Shown: positions 22,171-29,132 of the stretch, one piece after another
Layout: each line of letters opens with the position of its first letter
Numbering within the stretch: the stretch's first letter is position 1
NCBI GenBank assembly: GCA_023436395.1
Contig: JAEZJJ010000070.1
Span: 1-29,132, forward strand
Length of the DNA stretch: 29,132 nucleotides
From: Bacillota bacterium
GTDB taxonomy: Bacteria > Bacillota > Clostridia > Lachnospirales > Cellulosilyticaceae
Direction of reading: 5' to 3'
Position numbers and translations under genes: made by a program
Notes under the pieces: model-generated
Told to the model about the DNA's origin: nothing
The model's input: only the letters and a program-made list of their open reading frames with translations
Databases searched by the model: none

Positions 22171-23466
22171 TTAAATCACTTGTCCTTTTTCAGGCAATAA
22201 TCTATCTCCCCATTCATTCGTCAGCTTTTCAGGGCGGAATGAATGAATAGGGACTAATAACTTAGGTTTAATTAAGTTGATTAGTCGCATTAAATCATTT
22301 GGATGGGCATGCCCACTGCAAGCAAGTTTAACAAATTCAATTTCACATGCTGCAAATCTATCTATGAAAGGTTTATAAGCTGGGTCAGATTCTATCATTG
22401 GTGCTGCATTAGAATGGATATAAATACCACCCTTTTTCATATCTTCTAGATAATCAAATGCTTTGCCTTCTAATTGCCAGAAGTATTCACTTTCATCTTC
22501 TAATAATGTTTTAAAATCTACTTTATAAGCAGGATCTAAACCATAATCTTTATCATCTAATTGATAATAATAACTTTGAAGTCCTGTTGCTTCTTTCACT
22601 ACATAAGCATAATAAGCACTTAATACTACTTTTCTAGGATTCGTCTTAATGATGTTGTAAGCACGTTCTACGTTTGAAATGTAATAATTAAATGTAATTT
22701 GTTTATTTGGGTTTTCCTTCACAAGTTTATTAATACAGTCGGTAAGCATTGGCTCATCAGTAATTTCATCCTCAGCTTCCTCTTCATCAAACTCTCTAAA
22801 GGAAACACTTACCCCTTCTATAATGAGTACATCACAGTTTTCGCTTGCTTTAGCAAAATCTAATGTATCTTGTACTCTATAACCATGGAAACGGATATCT
22901 CCTGTATAGGCAATTGTTAAATCTGGTGTTTGAATGAGTAAACCACTTGCCCCATAAGCATCATGGTCTACAGGCATTACTTTTACTTTAATAGCTCCTA
23001 CTTCTACCACTTCATTATCTTTCACACCAATAATGGGTCTTGTATTATATGCTTTAGGCTCATCAAAGGGGAATAAGAAGTCATTATTGATATTTAATGT
23101 ATTTAGTAAGGACTTAGTTCCTTCTAATGTATATAGAGGTACATTTGGATTTAAGTAATTAATAATCTTAGAATGATCTAGATGTACATGGGATAAAAAT
23201 ACTGCTGTATTTTTATATTCATCTTTACTTGAAGCATATCCTTTTAATGGAATGCTTGGATCAAAGATATTCTCTACATAAGGTACTAATTTTTCATCCA
23301 GTAAACCTTGTAAGTCTGTAGGTTGTACTGGTGCTGATGGATTATATTCACTCCCAAAATCAAAGAATAAATGACTATCCTCATAAATAATTTCTATAAT
23401 TGTTCCACCAATGGTACGCATACCATTGTGGAACTTGATTTTTGTTTTCTTATCCTTTAACACCAC
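22171..23466 (-). CDS. beta-CASP-like metallo-beta-lactamase-fold hydrolase (RNase J-like)
   Basis: The 431-residue protein starts at a GTG that overlaps the upstream permease gene by 17 bases. It has the metallo-beta-lactamase signature HVHLDH (93-98), H168 in PVDHDAYG, and D190 in YTGDIRFHG. A middle domain (about 210-350) follows, then a closing ACSGHAHPNDL (H386) and VPIHSFRPEK (H408), as in beta-CASP and RNase J-like enzymes. RNase J is longer (about 550) because of an extra C-terminal domain that is absent here. The fold hydrolyses phosphodiesters or similar bonds with two zinc ions. Finding it inside an ABC importer operon, between permease and binding protein genes, is unusual and suggests it acts on the imported solute rather than on bulk RNA. 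No signal peptide, so cytosolic. Confidence 0.85.
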   Translation of the reverse strand: MVLKDKKTKIKFHNGMRTIGGTIIEIIYEDSHLFFDFGSEYNPSAPVQPTDLQGLLDEKLVPYVENIFDPSIPLKGYASSKDEYKNTAVFLSHVHLDHSKIINYLNPNVPLYTLEGTKSLLNTLNINNDFLFPFDEPKAYNTRPIIGVKDNEVVEVGAIKVKVMPVDHDAYGASGLLIQTPDLTIAYTGDIRFHGYRVQDTLDFAKASENCDVLIIEGVSVSFREFDEEEAEDEITDEPMLTDCINKLVKENPNKQITFNYYISNVERAYNIIKTNPRKVVLSAYYAYVVKEATGLQSYYYQLDDKDYGLDPAYKVDFKTLLEDESEYFWQLEGKAFDYLEDMKKGGIYIHSNAAPMIESDPAYKPFIDRFAACEIEFVKLACSGHAHPNDLMRLINLIKPKLLVPIHSFRPEKLTNEWGDRLLPEKGQVI

Positions 23467-24268
23467 TCTTTACAACTCCTCTAATAATCTGTTTTCTAAA
23501 TATCAAGTAAATAATTAAGATTGGAACAATGGCAATTGTAGAGGCTGCCATTTGTAATTGAACTTTTGTTCCACTTTCTGTTGCGAAAGAGCTTAACCCG
23601 TTGCTTAACAATCGCATTTCTTTTGTGTTTGTAACAAGTATTGGCCATAAGAACGCATTCCAGCCACTAATAAAGCTTAAGATTCCCATGGTGAATAAAG
23701 AAGGCTTTGCAAGTGGAATAAGAATTCTTCTAATGAATTCTAAATCCCCACAACCATCTACTTTAGAGGCTTTATAATAAGAAATAGGAATACTTGTTAA
23801 ATACTCTTTTAAATAAAAGATATAAAATACACTAGCCATAGAAGGTAAAATAAGTGCTGTGTAGGTATCTAGTAAACCTAATTTAATAATCGTTTGATAG
23901 TTAGTAAAAATAACAACTTCATAAGGCACCATTAATAGGGCTACCATCCCTATTAAGAGTGCATTTTTAAATTTAAACTCTAACTTAACAAAAGCAAATG
24001 CTGCTAATATTGAAGTAATAATGGTTCCTATCGTAGACACTGCTGAAACAAAAACGGTATTAATAAAATATCTTACAAATGGCGCTTGTCTCATTGCCTC
24101 AATATAATTTCCCCACTGGAGCTTCTTTGGAATGAAGGTTGGTGGTATACTTGTTGCTTCTTGATAAGTCATTAAACTTGCTAAAATCATGTACACAAAT
24201 GGAAAGAGTGTAATAAGTGCCATGATCAAAATAAAACATTTAGATAATGCTGTGTTGACTTTTTTCAT
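23450..24268 (-). CDS. ABC importer permease, MalG/UgpE type
   Basis: The 272-residue membrane protein has about six helices and the EAA loop YKASKVDGCGDLEFIRRILI (before PLAKPS), which docks to the ATPase. The N-terminal LITLFPFVYMILASLM and the ending VKSGVKG are typical of the MalG/UgpE half of carbohydrate-type importers. It is 7 bases after the other permease gene, and its end overlaps the hydrolase gene by 17 bases, so translation of the two is likely to be coupled. Confidence 0.92.
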   Translation of the reverse strand: MKKVNTALSKCFILIMALITLFPFVYMILASLMTYQEATSIPPTFIPKKLQWGNYIEAMRQAPFVRYFINTVFVSAVSTIGTIITSILAAFAFVKLEFKFKNALLIGMVALLMVPYEVVIFTNYQTIIKLGLLDTYTALILPSMASVFYIFYLKEYLTSIPISYYKASKVDGCGDLEFIRRILIPLAKPSLFTMGILSFISGWNAFLWPILVTNTKEMRLLSNGLSSFATESGTKVQLQMAASTIAIVPILIIYLIFRKQIIRGVVKSGVKG

Positions 24269-24275
24269 ACTTCAC

Positions 24276-25157
24276 CTATTTAGATAACCTTTTTAGTATT
24301 TTATTTTGAATCAATGTGAAAATGAGTATTAATAGGAATAAAATGACTGCAGCTGCCATACCTTGGCCATATCTATTTTCTACATAGAATTTGTTGAAAA
24401 TATAAAATACTGCTGTAGTAGCACTATCTGCAATTCCTGCTTTTCCGTTAAATAATGCAAACACTTGGGCGTATACCTTAAATGCACTAATAAAGTTCAC
24501 CAACAGAAGGAAGGTGATAATCGGTAACATTTGAGGCAGCGTAATTCTAAAAAACTGTTCTCTTTTAGTGGCACCAAACATATCTGCTACTTTATAGTAA
24601 TCTTGATTAACTGTTCTAAGCCCTGAAAGCAAAATAATAATATTAAAGGCTAAACCAGACCAAATCCCAAAAATAATGAGTGTTGTCATACTCATAGATG
24701 GATTGTCTAAGAAGTTAATAGGTCCAATTCCTATAAAGCCTAATAAATAGTTAATAAAACCATATTCGCCATTAAACAAAAATCTAAATACAACCCCTAC
24801 TGCAATAATACTTGTTAAATAAGGAATGAAAAAGATTGTTTCAAAGAGAGCTTTGTTTTTGATTTTTTCATAAATTGTAATTGCAATAAACATGGAAATA
24901 ATAAGCCCTACTGGTACTACAATGAATGAAAATAAGAAAGTGTTTCCTATTGCTGTATGAAATTTAGGGTCTTTTAAAACAATTTCAAAGTTTTTAAAGC
25001 CGTTCCATGTTAATCTATTAAGCGATCCTTTTTGAAAAGACATAATAAATGTTTGAATCAAAGGATATACATTGAAAATAGCGATAATGAGTAAAGCTGG
25101 TAATAAAAATAGCCAAGCCTGAGGTGAATTTTCTGCTCTATACTTTAAACGTCTCAT
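24276..25157 (-). CDS. ABC importer permease, MalF/UgpA type
   Basis: The 293-residue membrane protein begins with a basic stretch and WLFLLPALLIIAIFNVYPLI, the usual start of UgpA-like permeases. It has about six helices and the EAA loop YYKVADMFGATKREQFFRIT (before LPQMLP). It overlaps the ATPase gene stop by one base and is followed 7 bases later by the second permease, so the three form a coupled translation unit. It pairs with the MalG-type subunit to make the translocation channel. Confidence 0.92.
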   Translation of the reverse strand: MRRLKYRAENSPQAWLFLLPALLIIAIFNVYPLIQTFIMSFQKGSLNRLTWNGFKNFEIVLKDPKFHTAIGNTFLFSFIVVPVGLIISMFIAITIYEKIKNKALFETIFFIPYLTSIIAVGVVFRFLFNGEYGFINYLLGFIGIGPINFLDNPSMSMTTLIIFGIWSGLAFNIIILLSGLRTVNQDYYKVADMFGATKREQFFRITLPQMLPIITFLLLVNFISAFKVYAQVFALFNGKAGIADSATTAVFYIFNKFYVENRYGQGMAAAVILFLLILIFTLIQNKILKRLSK

Positions 25158-26227
25158 TAATATACTCTAGCTCCATTCTCTTTGAATAGATAAATATTGT
25201 TATAGTCAATGCTAAAGCCGATTTCATCATCTTGCTGAATCTTTCTACCGATATCTGTAATAGCCTTAGCATGGATACCATTGCTATTAAAGTTGAGTAT
25301 GCTATCTTTACCAATTAACTCAACAGATTCAATTTTTGCTTTAAATAAAGGATTTTCGCTAATTTCAAAGTACTCTGGTCTAATTCCTACTATAAGTTTT
25401 TCTTCGTCTAAATCACCTTTAAAACGTTCTTTAGAAAGTAAGTCTAAGTTAATATCAAAGTTTTCACCTTTTAAGACATTACCTTCTTTTTTCATTTCAA
25501 AAATATTGATAATTGGGTTCCCCATAAATTTAGCCACAAACAAATTAGCTGGCTCTAAATAAAGATTTTGCGGTATATCAAATTGCTGCACTACACCTTC
25601 ATTCATTAGTACAATACGATCACTAATTGATAAGGCTTCTTCTTGGTCATGTGTAACAAAGATAGTTGTAATACCAATCTCTTTGATTAACCTTCTAATT
25701 TCTTCTCTAATTTTAAGTCTTAGTCTTGCATCTAAGTTACTAAGTGGCTCATCTAATAATAAAATCTTTGGATTTTGCACAAGTGCTCTTGTAATTGCTA
25801 CCCTTTGTTGTTGCCCACCTGACATTTCTCCAGGTTTTTTATCCGCAAGCGCTTCAATACTTGTAATTTTCATATACTCTTGTGCTCTCTCCATCGCCTC
25901 TTTCTTAGGCCTTTTTTTAGCACCTACAGTAAGTGGGAACATAACATTTTCTAATACTGTCATATGAGGGTATAAAGCATAGTTTTGAAATACAAGACCT
26001 ATATTTCTATCCTTTGGATGTTTATTCACTACAGATACATTATCAAATAAGATATCCCCACTAGTTGGATCTAATAAACCAGCAAGTAAATTAAGAATTG
26101 TTGTCTTACCACATCCACTAGGACCTAAGAGACAAACGAGTTCTCCTTCTTTGATATCTAAATCAATGCTCTTTAAAGCTTCATGCCCGTTATTATACAC
26201 CTTTTTGAGTTTCTCAATGTGTATCAT
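25157..26227 (-). CDS. ABC importer ATPase, UgpC/MsmK/MalK type
   Basis: The 356-residue protein has Walker A GPSGCGKTT (36-44), the Q-loop in LVFQNYALYPHMT, the signature MSGGQQQRVAI, Walker B ILLLDEPLSNLDA, and the H-loop FVTHDQEEALS. The regulatory beta-barrel (TOBE/MOI-like) domain follows from about residue 240, with IVGIRPEYFEI. It powers import through the two permeases encoded downstream. As the first gene of the operon it is dedicated to this transporter rather than shared from elsewhere. A GAGGTG site precedes the ATG. Confidence 0.94.
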   Translation of the reverse strand: MIHIEKLKKVYNNGHEALKSIDLDIKEGELVCLLGPSGCGKTTILNLLAGLLDPTSGDILFDNVSVVNKHPKDRNIGLVFQNYALYPHMTVLENVMFPLTVGAKKRPKKEAMERAQEYMKITSIEALADKKPGEMSGGQQQRVAITRALVQNPKILLLDEPLSNLDARLRLKIREEIRRLIKEIGITTIFVTHDQEEALSISDRIVLMNEGVVQQFDIPQNLYLEPANLFVAKFMGNPIINIFEMKKEGNVLKGENFDINLDLLSKERFKGDLDEEKLIVGIRPEYFEISENPLFKAKIESVELIGKDSILNFNSNGIHAKAITDIGRKIQQDDEIGFSIDYNNIYLFKENGARVY

Positions 26228-26460
26228 ATTTCACCTCTGTCGTCAATTTTTAATGTCTTCTTACAATAATATTAGTTCGCAATTATCTACATTTTATAGT
26301 GTATTGCTTCTAAAGAATTACAAAATACTTGTTTATGTATTTTATATTATTTACTCTTATTATACAAGGTTTTTTAACATTTTAATCTATAATTAACAAT
26401 TTAGCCATAAATTGACATTTCATTCCTTATCCAACCTATTATTTTACCTAAATCAAAAGT
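26228..26460 (-). promoter_or_regulatory. upstream region of the importer operon
   Basis: The promoter of the importer operon must lie here, but no candidate is fully convincing. On the minus strand TTGTAA followed after 19 bases by TATAAA (near 26295) is the best -10 match with a stretched spacer. An inverted repeat AAAATAC-N8-GTATTTT (26322-26343) abuts that -35 and could be an operator. I see no clear catabolite-control or Pho-type box. Confidence 0.35.
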
Positions 26461-26490
26461 ATCTCACTTCAATTTATTTTGAAGTGAGAT
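26461..26490 (-). terminator. intrinsic terminator after the histidine kinase gene
   Basis: ATCTCACTTCAA (26461-26472) pairs perfectly with 26479-26490 around a 6-base loop, 7 bases past the kinase stop codon. It separates the two-component operon from the importer operon. Confidence 0.78.
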
Positions 26491-26497
26491 ATTTTTA

Positions 26498-28255
26498 TTA
26501 CTTATCATACTTAAACCAAAACCTTACACCTTTCTGTATATTCTTAACACCATAAGACATATTGTGAAGCTCTAAAATATTCTTTACAATAGCTAGTCCT
26601 AGGCCAGTTCCCCTCTGACACTTTTCTTTTTCCCCTTTATAAAAACTATTCCATACTAAATCCATTTCCTCTTCTTTAATACACTCCCCTTCATTTTCAA
26701 TGCTCACAATCCCTTTCTCTATTTGAATGACAATCTTGCCTCCTAGAGGCGTATAAGTAATGGCATTCATTGTGAAATTATTAATCACTTGGTACATTCT
26801 CTTGTAATCTGCTACTATTTCTTGTTCTCCATCAGCTCTAAACTCAACCTGTATCTGTTTATCTTCAAAAAGTTTCTCTTTATTTTTTAGAACTTCTTCT
26901 ATTAAATGATTGAGATTAAATGTTTCTTTTTTAAGTACATATGCCTTTGCCTCTAGCTTGGACAAGTCTAACATTTCTAGTACCAGTTCATCCATTTTAT
27001 CTGTCTCGTCCATGATAACCTCTAGATAATATCCCCTTTTTTCTTCTGAAATATTTTCTTTTAATCCTTCACTATAAGTGCGAATAATTCCTAGTGGGGT
27101 TTTTAACTCATGTCCTATCCCATCTATGAACTCTCGTCTTTGTTTTTCTAATAATAGTTGCTTTTTATAATTCTTCCAAATCCCAGCAGATAAAACACCT
27201 GTTAATACTATGACTATGGCTAAGAATAATAAATAGATGATTACCAATCTCTGAACAGTTACCTCTAAGGGATAACTGACTGAATTAACTACTAAGTAAT
27301 ATCCTTTCCCCTCTATCTCTAAATACTGTGTACTTTGTACCTTGTCCTTAAACAAAGTACTTTCAAAAATTACAGCTGTAGTATGCTCCTTTGCCTCTGC
27401 CTTATTTTCTTGTGTTAAAACAGGTGTGCATTCCTCATATCTTGCTATTGTTTTTTCATCTATATTCTGTTTCCTAAATAAATAGTCATCACTATTGCTT
27501 AAAACACCTGATATATACATTCCTTCTAGTTGCAAGGAACACAGATTAAAATAATGGCTCTCTAGCCCTTCTACCCCTTTTGGATTAAAAGTATACTCCT
27601 CTATGCGTTCTTTCTTTTGTAAGATAGCTCTATATATAATCTCACTATTAGGCTTGATCGTATCTGGTTTCCAGTATTCTTTATCAATTGCTATCTTTGT
27701 AGGAATAACTTCTCCATTGTATAAATAACCTGTGACTTGTATACCATATTTTAATGTATCACTTTCCTGTTTCTTAAGACCATACAAGCATTTAATCTGC
27801 TCAGTACTTAAATATTTATCTATATCCACTAAGGCAACATAGGATTTATAATTTTGTTTATTAGGTATTTCTTGACTTATTTCTTGACTTACTAAGTTTG
27901 CCCCTGCACAAGTAATAAAGTTACCTGTTCTTGCTATTATTTCTCCTTCTTCTGTGTAGAGTGCGGCTCTTATATAAGTTTCATTTATGCAGATGCTTTC
28001 TCTTATCATTGTCCATAAATAGCTTAATGATGATCTTATCGGGTAATCTTGTTCCTCTGTACCAAATTCTGAGGACATAGGTATACAATCTTCTATATAA
28101 TCTAAAAACATTATTCTTCTACTTCCATATTCTTGTTTACTATTGTTATATTGTACAACAGTAAATAGGCTCATAATCCCTATGTAAAAAGCAAGAAAAG
28201 CTGCAAACACCCGTAAAAATATCCTTTTAAAATTTATTTTCTTTTTATGTTTCAT
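26498..28255 (-). CDS. membrane sensor histidine kinase
   Basis: The 585-residue protein has two membrane helices (about 14-36 and 336-359) framing a large extracytoplasmic sensor domain of roughly 300 residues that I do not recognise. The kinase core follows: the H box FIDGIGHELKTPLGIIRTYS with H382, the N box VINNFTMNAITYTPLGG, and a G2 region QRGTGLGLAIVKNILELHNM. The expected Asp of the G1 box is replaced: the segment reads VSIENEGECI where DNGxGI is usual. The gene overlaps the response regulator gene by 11 bases, so the two proteins form a pair. It senses an unknown external signal. The importer operon immediately downstream is a possible target. Confidence 0.9.
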   Translation of the reverse strand: MKHKKKINFKRIFLRVFAAFLAFYIGIMSLFTVVQYNNSKQEYGSRRIMFLDYIEDCIPMSSEFGTEEQDYPIRSSLSYLWTMIRESICINETYIRAALYTEEGEIIARTGNFITCAGANLVSQEISQEIPNKQNYKSYVALVDIDKYLSTEQIKCLYGLKKQESDTLKYGIQVTGYLYNGEVIPTKIAIDKEYWKPDTIKPNSEIIYRAILQKKERIEEYTFNPKGVEGLESHYFNLCSLQLEGMYISGVLSNSDDYLFRKQNIDEKTIARYEECTPVLTQENKAEAKEHTTAVIFESTLFKDKVQSTQYLEIEGKGYYLVVNSVSYPLEVTVQRLVIIYLLFLAIVIVLTGVLSAGIWKNYKKQLLLEKQRREFIDGIGHELKTPLGIIRTYSEGLKENISEEKRGYYLEVIMDETDKMDELVLEMLDLSKLEAKAYVLKKETFNLNHLIEEVLKNKEKLFEDKQIQVEFRADGEQEIVADYKRMYQVINNFTMNAITYTPLGGKIVIQIEKGIVSIENEGECIKEEEMDLVWNSFYKGEKEKCQRGTGLGLAIVKNILELHNMSYGVKNIQKGVRFWFKYDK

Positions 28256-28925
28256 CTTCTATTACCTCCAACCTATAGCCTACTTTTCTTATTGTTTGGA
28301 TGGCTTCTCCACTTTTCCCTAATGCCTTTCTAAGCTTTTTGATATGACTATCAATCACTCTATCATTCCCCTCAAAATCATAGCCCCATAGGTGCAAGAT
28401 AAGCTGTTCTCTGGTAATAACTTGATTTTTATTTTTCATTAAATAAACTAACATTCTGTATTCCATAGGGGCTAACTTAATTCGTGTTTCTCCTACAAAT
28501 ACTTCTAGCCTTCTCATATCCACACAAATATTATTAATCTGTAATTGATTTTCTATAATCATTCCCTGTGCTCTCTTAATAAGTGAAATAACTTTGGCAT
28601 AGAGTACGCCTAACGAAAAAGGCTTGGTCACATAATCATCTCCACCTAATGCATAACCATATAATTGATCCTCTTCATCTGATCTGGCTGTTATAAAAAT
28701 AATAGGTAACTCTGATTTCTTTCTAATCTCCTTACATACTGTAAAACCATCTATTCCTGGCATCATCACATCTAAAAGAATTAAATCAAATTCTTCCTCT
28801 TCTAGAATAGAAAGACCTTCTAAACCATTACAAGCACTAATCACTTCACTCCCCTTTTCTTTAAAATAATCAGTAATAATCTCCCTCATTCTATCTTCAT
28901 CCTCAATCAATAATATTTTCTCCAT
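28245..28925 (-). CDS. OmpR/PhoB-family response regulator
   Basis: The 226-residue protein has the receiver domain with acidic pocket EDED (8-11), phosphoacceptor D52 in LLDVMMPG, T79 in FITARS and K101 in VTKPFS. A winged-helix DNA-binding domain follows from about 125, including LAPMEYRMLVYLMKNKNQVI and DSHIKKLRKALG near the end. It is phosphorylated by the kinase encoded next and then activates or represses genes. A GGGGG-type site precedes the ATG. Likely targets include its own operon and possibly the importer operon. Confidence 0.94.
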   Translation of the reverse strand: MEKILLIEDEDRMREIITDYFKEKGSEVISACNGLEGLSILEEEEFDLILLDVMMPGIDGFTVCKEIRKKSELPIIFITARSDEEDQLYGYALGGDDYVTKPFSLGVLYAKVISLIKRAQGMIIENQLQINNICVDMRRLEVFVGETRIKLAPMEYRMLVYLMKNKNQVITREQLILHLWGYDFEGNDRVIDSHIKKLRKALGKSGEAIQTIRKVGYRLEVIEDET

Positions 28926-29132
28926 TTCTATCCCCCTTACATCTCTTATCCTAATCCTCTAATCTGTCTTTTTTATGCCCTTTTATGTATTTATAATGCC
29001 ATGATATTCTTGTATGATGTATTTAGAAGCGAATAATCATACTTTTCCTTTCGTTTTGATTTGTGATTTAATACATTCAGATGCTGTGGACTTTAGATTT
29101 TTATTCTGTAGCATGACTACTTGAGGGAGTGT
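28926..29132. other. region upstream of the two-component operon (window edge)
   Basis: This A/T-rich stretch must hold the two-component promoter. A TATAAA on the minus strand near 28997 is a possible -10 but lacks a good -35. No coding region is evident up to the window edge. Confidence 0.3.

Noticed and set aside
25851..25860. AAGCGCTT, resembling the core of a catabolite-response element
   Set aside because: It lies well inside the ATPase coding sequence, far from a promoter, and the flanks do not fit the full consensus.
25281..25967. Two plus-strand frames (25281-25562, 25683-25967) opposite the ATPase gene
   Set aside because: They are antisense shadows of a gene with complete Walker and signature motifs, and they lack ribosome sites.
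28926..29132. A plus-strand promoter with TTGTAT and ATAATC near 29010-29040
   Set aside because: The hexamers are weak and no gene follows within the window.

Overview
The window looks like chromosomal DNA of a low-GC, anaerobic member of the Firmicutes, most likely Clostridia and possibly the Lachnospirales. The basis is AT-rich genes, strong GGAGG-type ribosome binding sites, a gluP-type rhomboid with TPR repeats, DegV, FliB and DUF2325 proteins, and many small operons separated by intrinsic terminators. I ran no searches. Family names come from reading motifs in translations. No rRNA, tRNA, CRISPR array, intact transposase or phage gene was seen.

Region 1 (1-3302, amino-acid catabolism): a minus-strand operon ridA-ygeX-ygeY, with ygeY cut by the left edge. 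It encodes an imine deaminase, a PLP-dependent diaminopropionate ammonia-lyase and an M20-type hydrolase. A strong promoter and two tandem near-palindromes lie just upstream of ridA. Across a 540-base gap is a plus-strand YheO/DauR-like regulator whose leader holds two mutually exclusive hairpins.

Region 2 (3303-4219, gene debris): the 3' end (domains V and VI) of a lost group II intron, an intrinsic terminator, and a decayed ABC permease 3' end with an in-frame stop.

Region 3 (4220-7262): a short divergent cis-prenyltransferase gene paired with a CrtI/CrtN-like FAD oxidoreductase gene, then a terminator and a YgeA-like amino acid racemase gene.

Region 4 (7294-9233): a small operon for a membrane protein, a TetR regulator and an iron-sulfur flavoprotein-like reductase. 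It is driven by one near-consensus promoter, with one copy of a TetR-type operator filling the spacer and a second copy just after the -10 element.

Region 5 (9270-15446): degV, nagA, a DUF2325 gene behind a promoter flanked by two Fur-box-like sites, a GluP-like rhomboid protease, and an operon of a small Cys-containing protein plus a FliB-family protein.

Region 6 (15679-19271): an acyltransferase-3/TetR operon with its own likely operator, a short-chain dehydrogenase, and an overlapping HxlR regulator/thioesterase pair.

Region 7 (19307-28925): a minus-strand ABC importer operon (ATPase, two permeases, a beta-CASP-like metallo-beta-lactamase hydrolase, a lipoprotein binding protein) followed, across an internal terminator, by a cytosolic 5'-nucleotidase-type phosphoesterase. 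Upstream is a separate two-component system. The importer with two cytosolic hydrolases reads as an uptake-and-breakdown route for a phosphate-containing solute. This and the prenyltransferase/desaturase pair are the best candidates for undescribed biology here.
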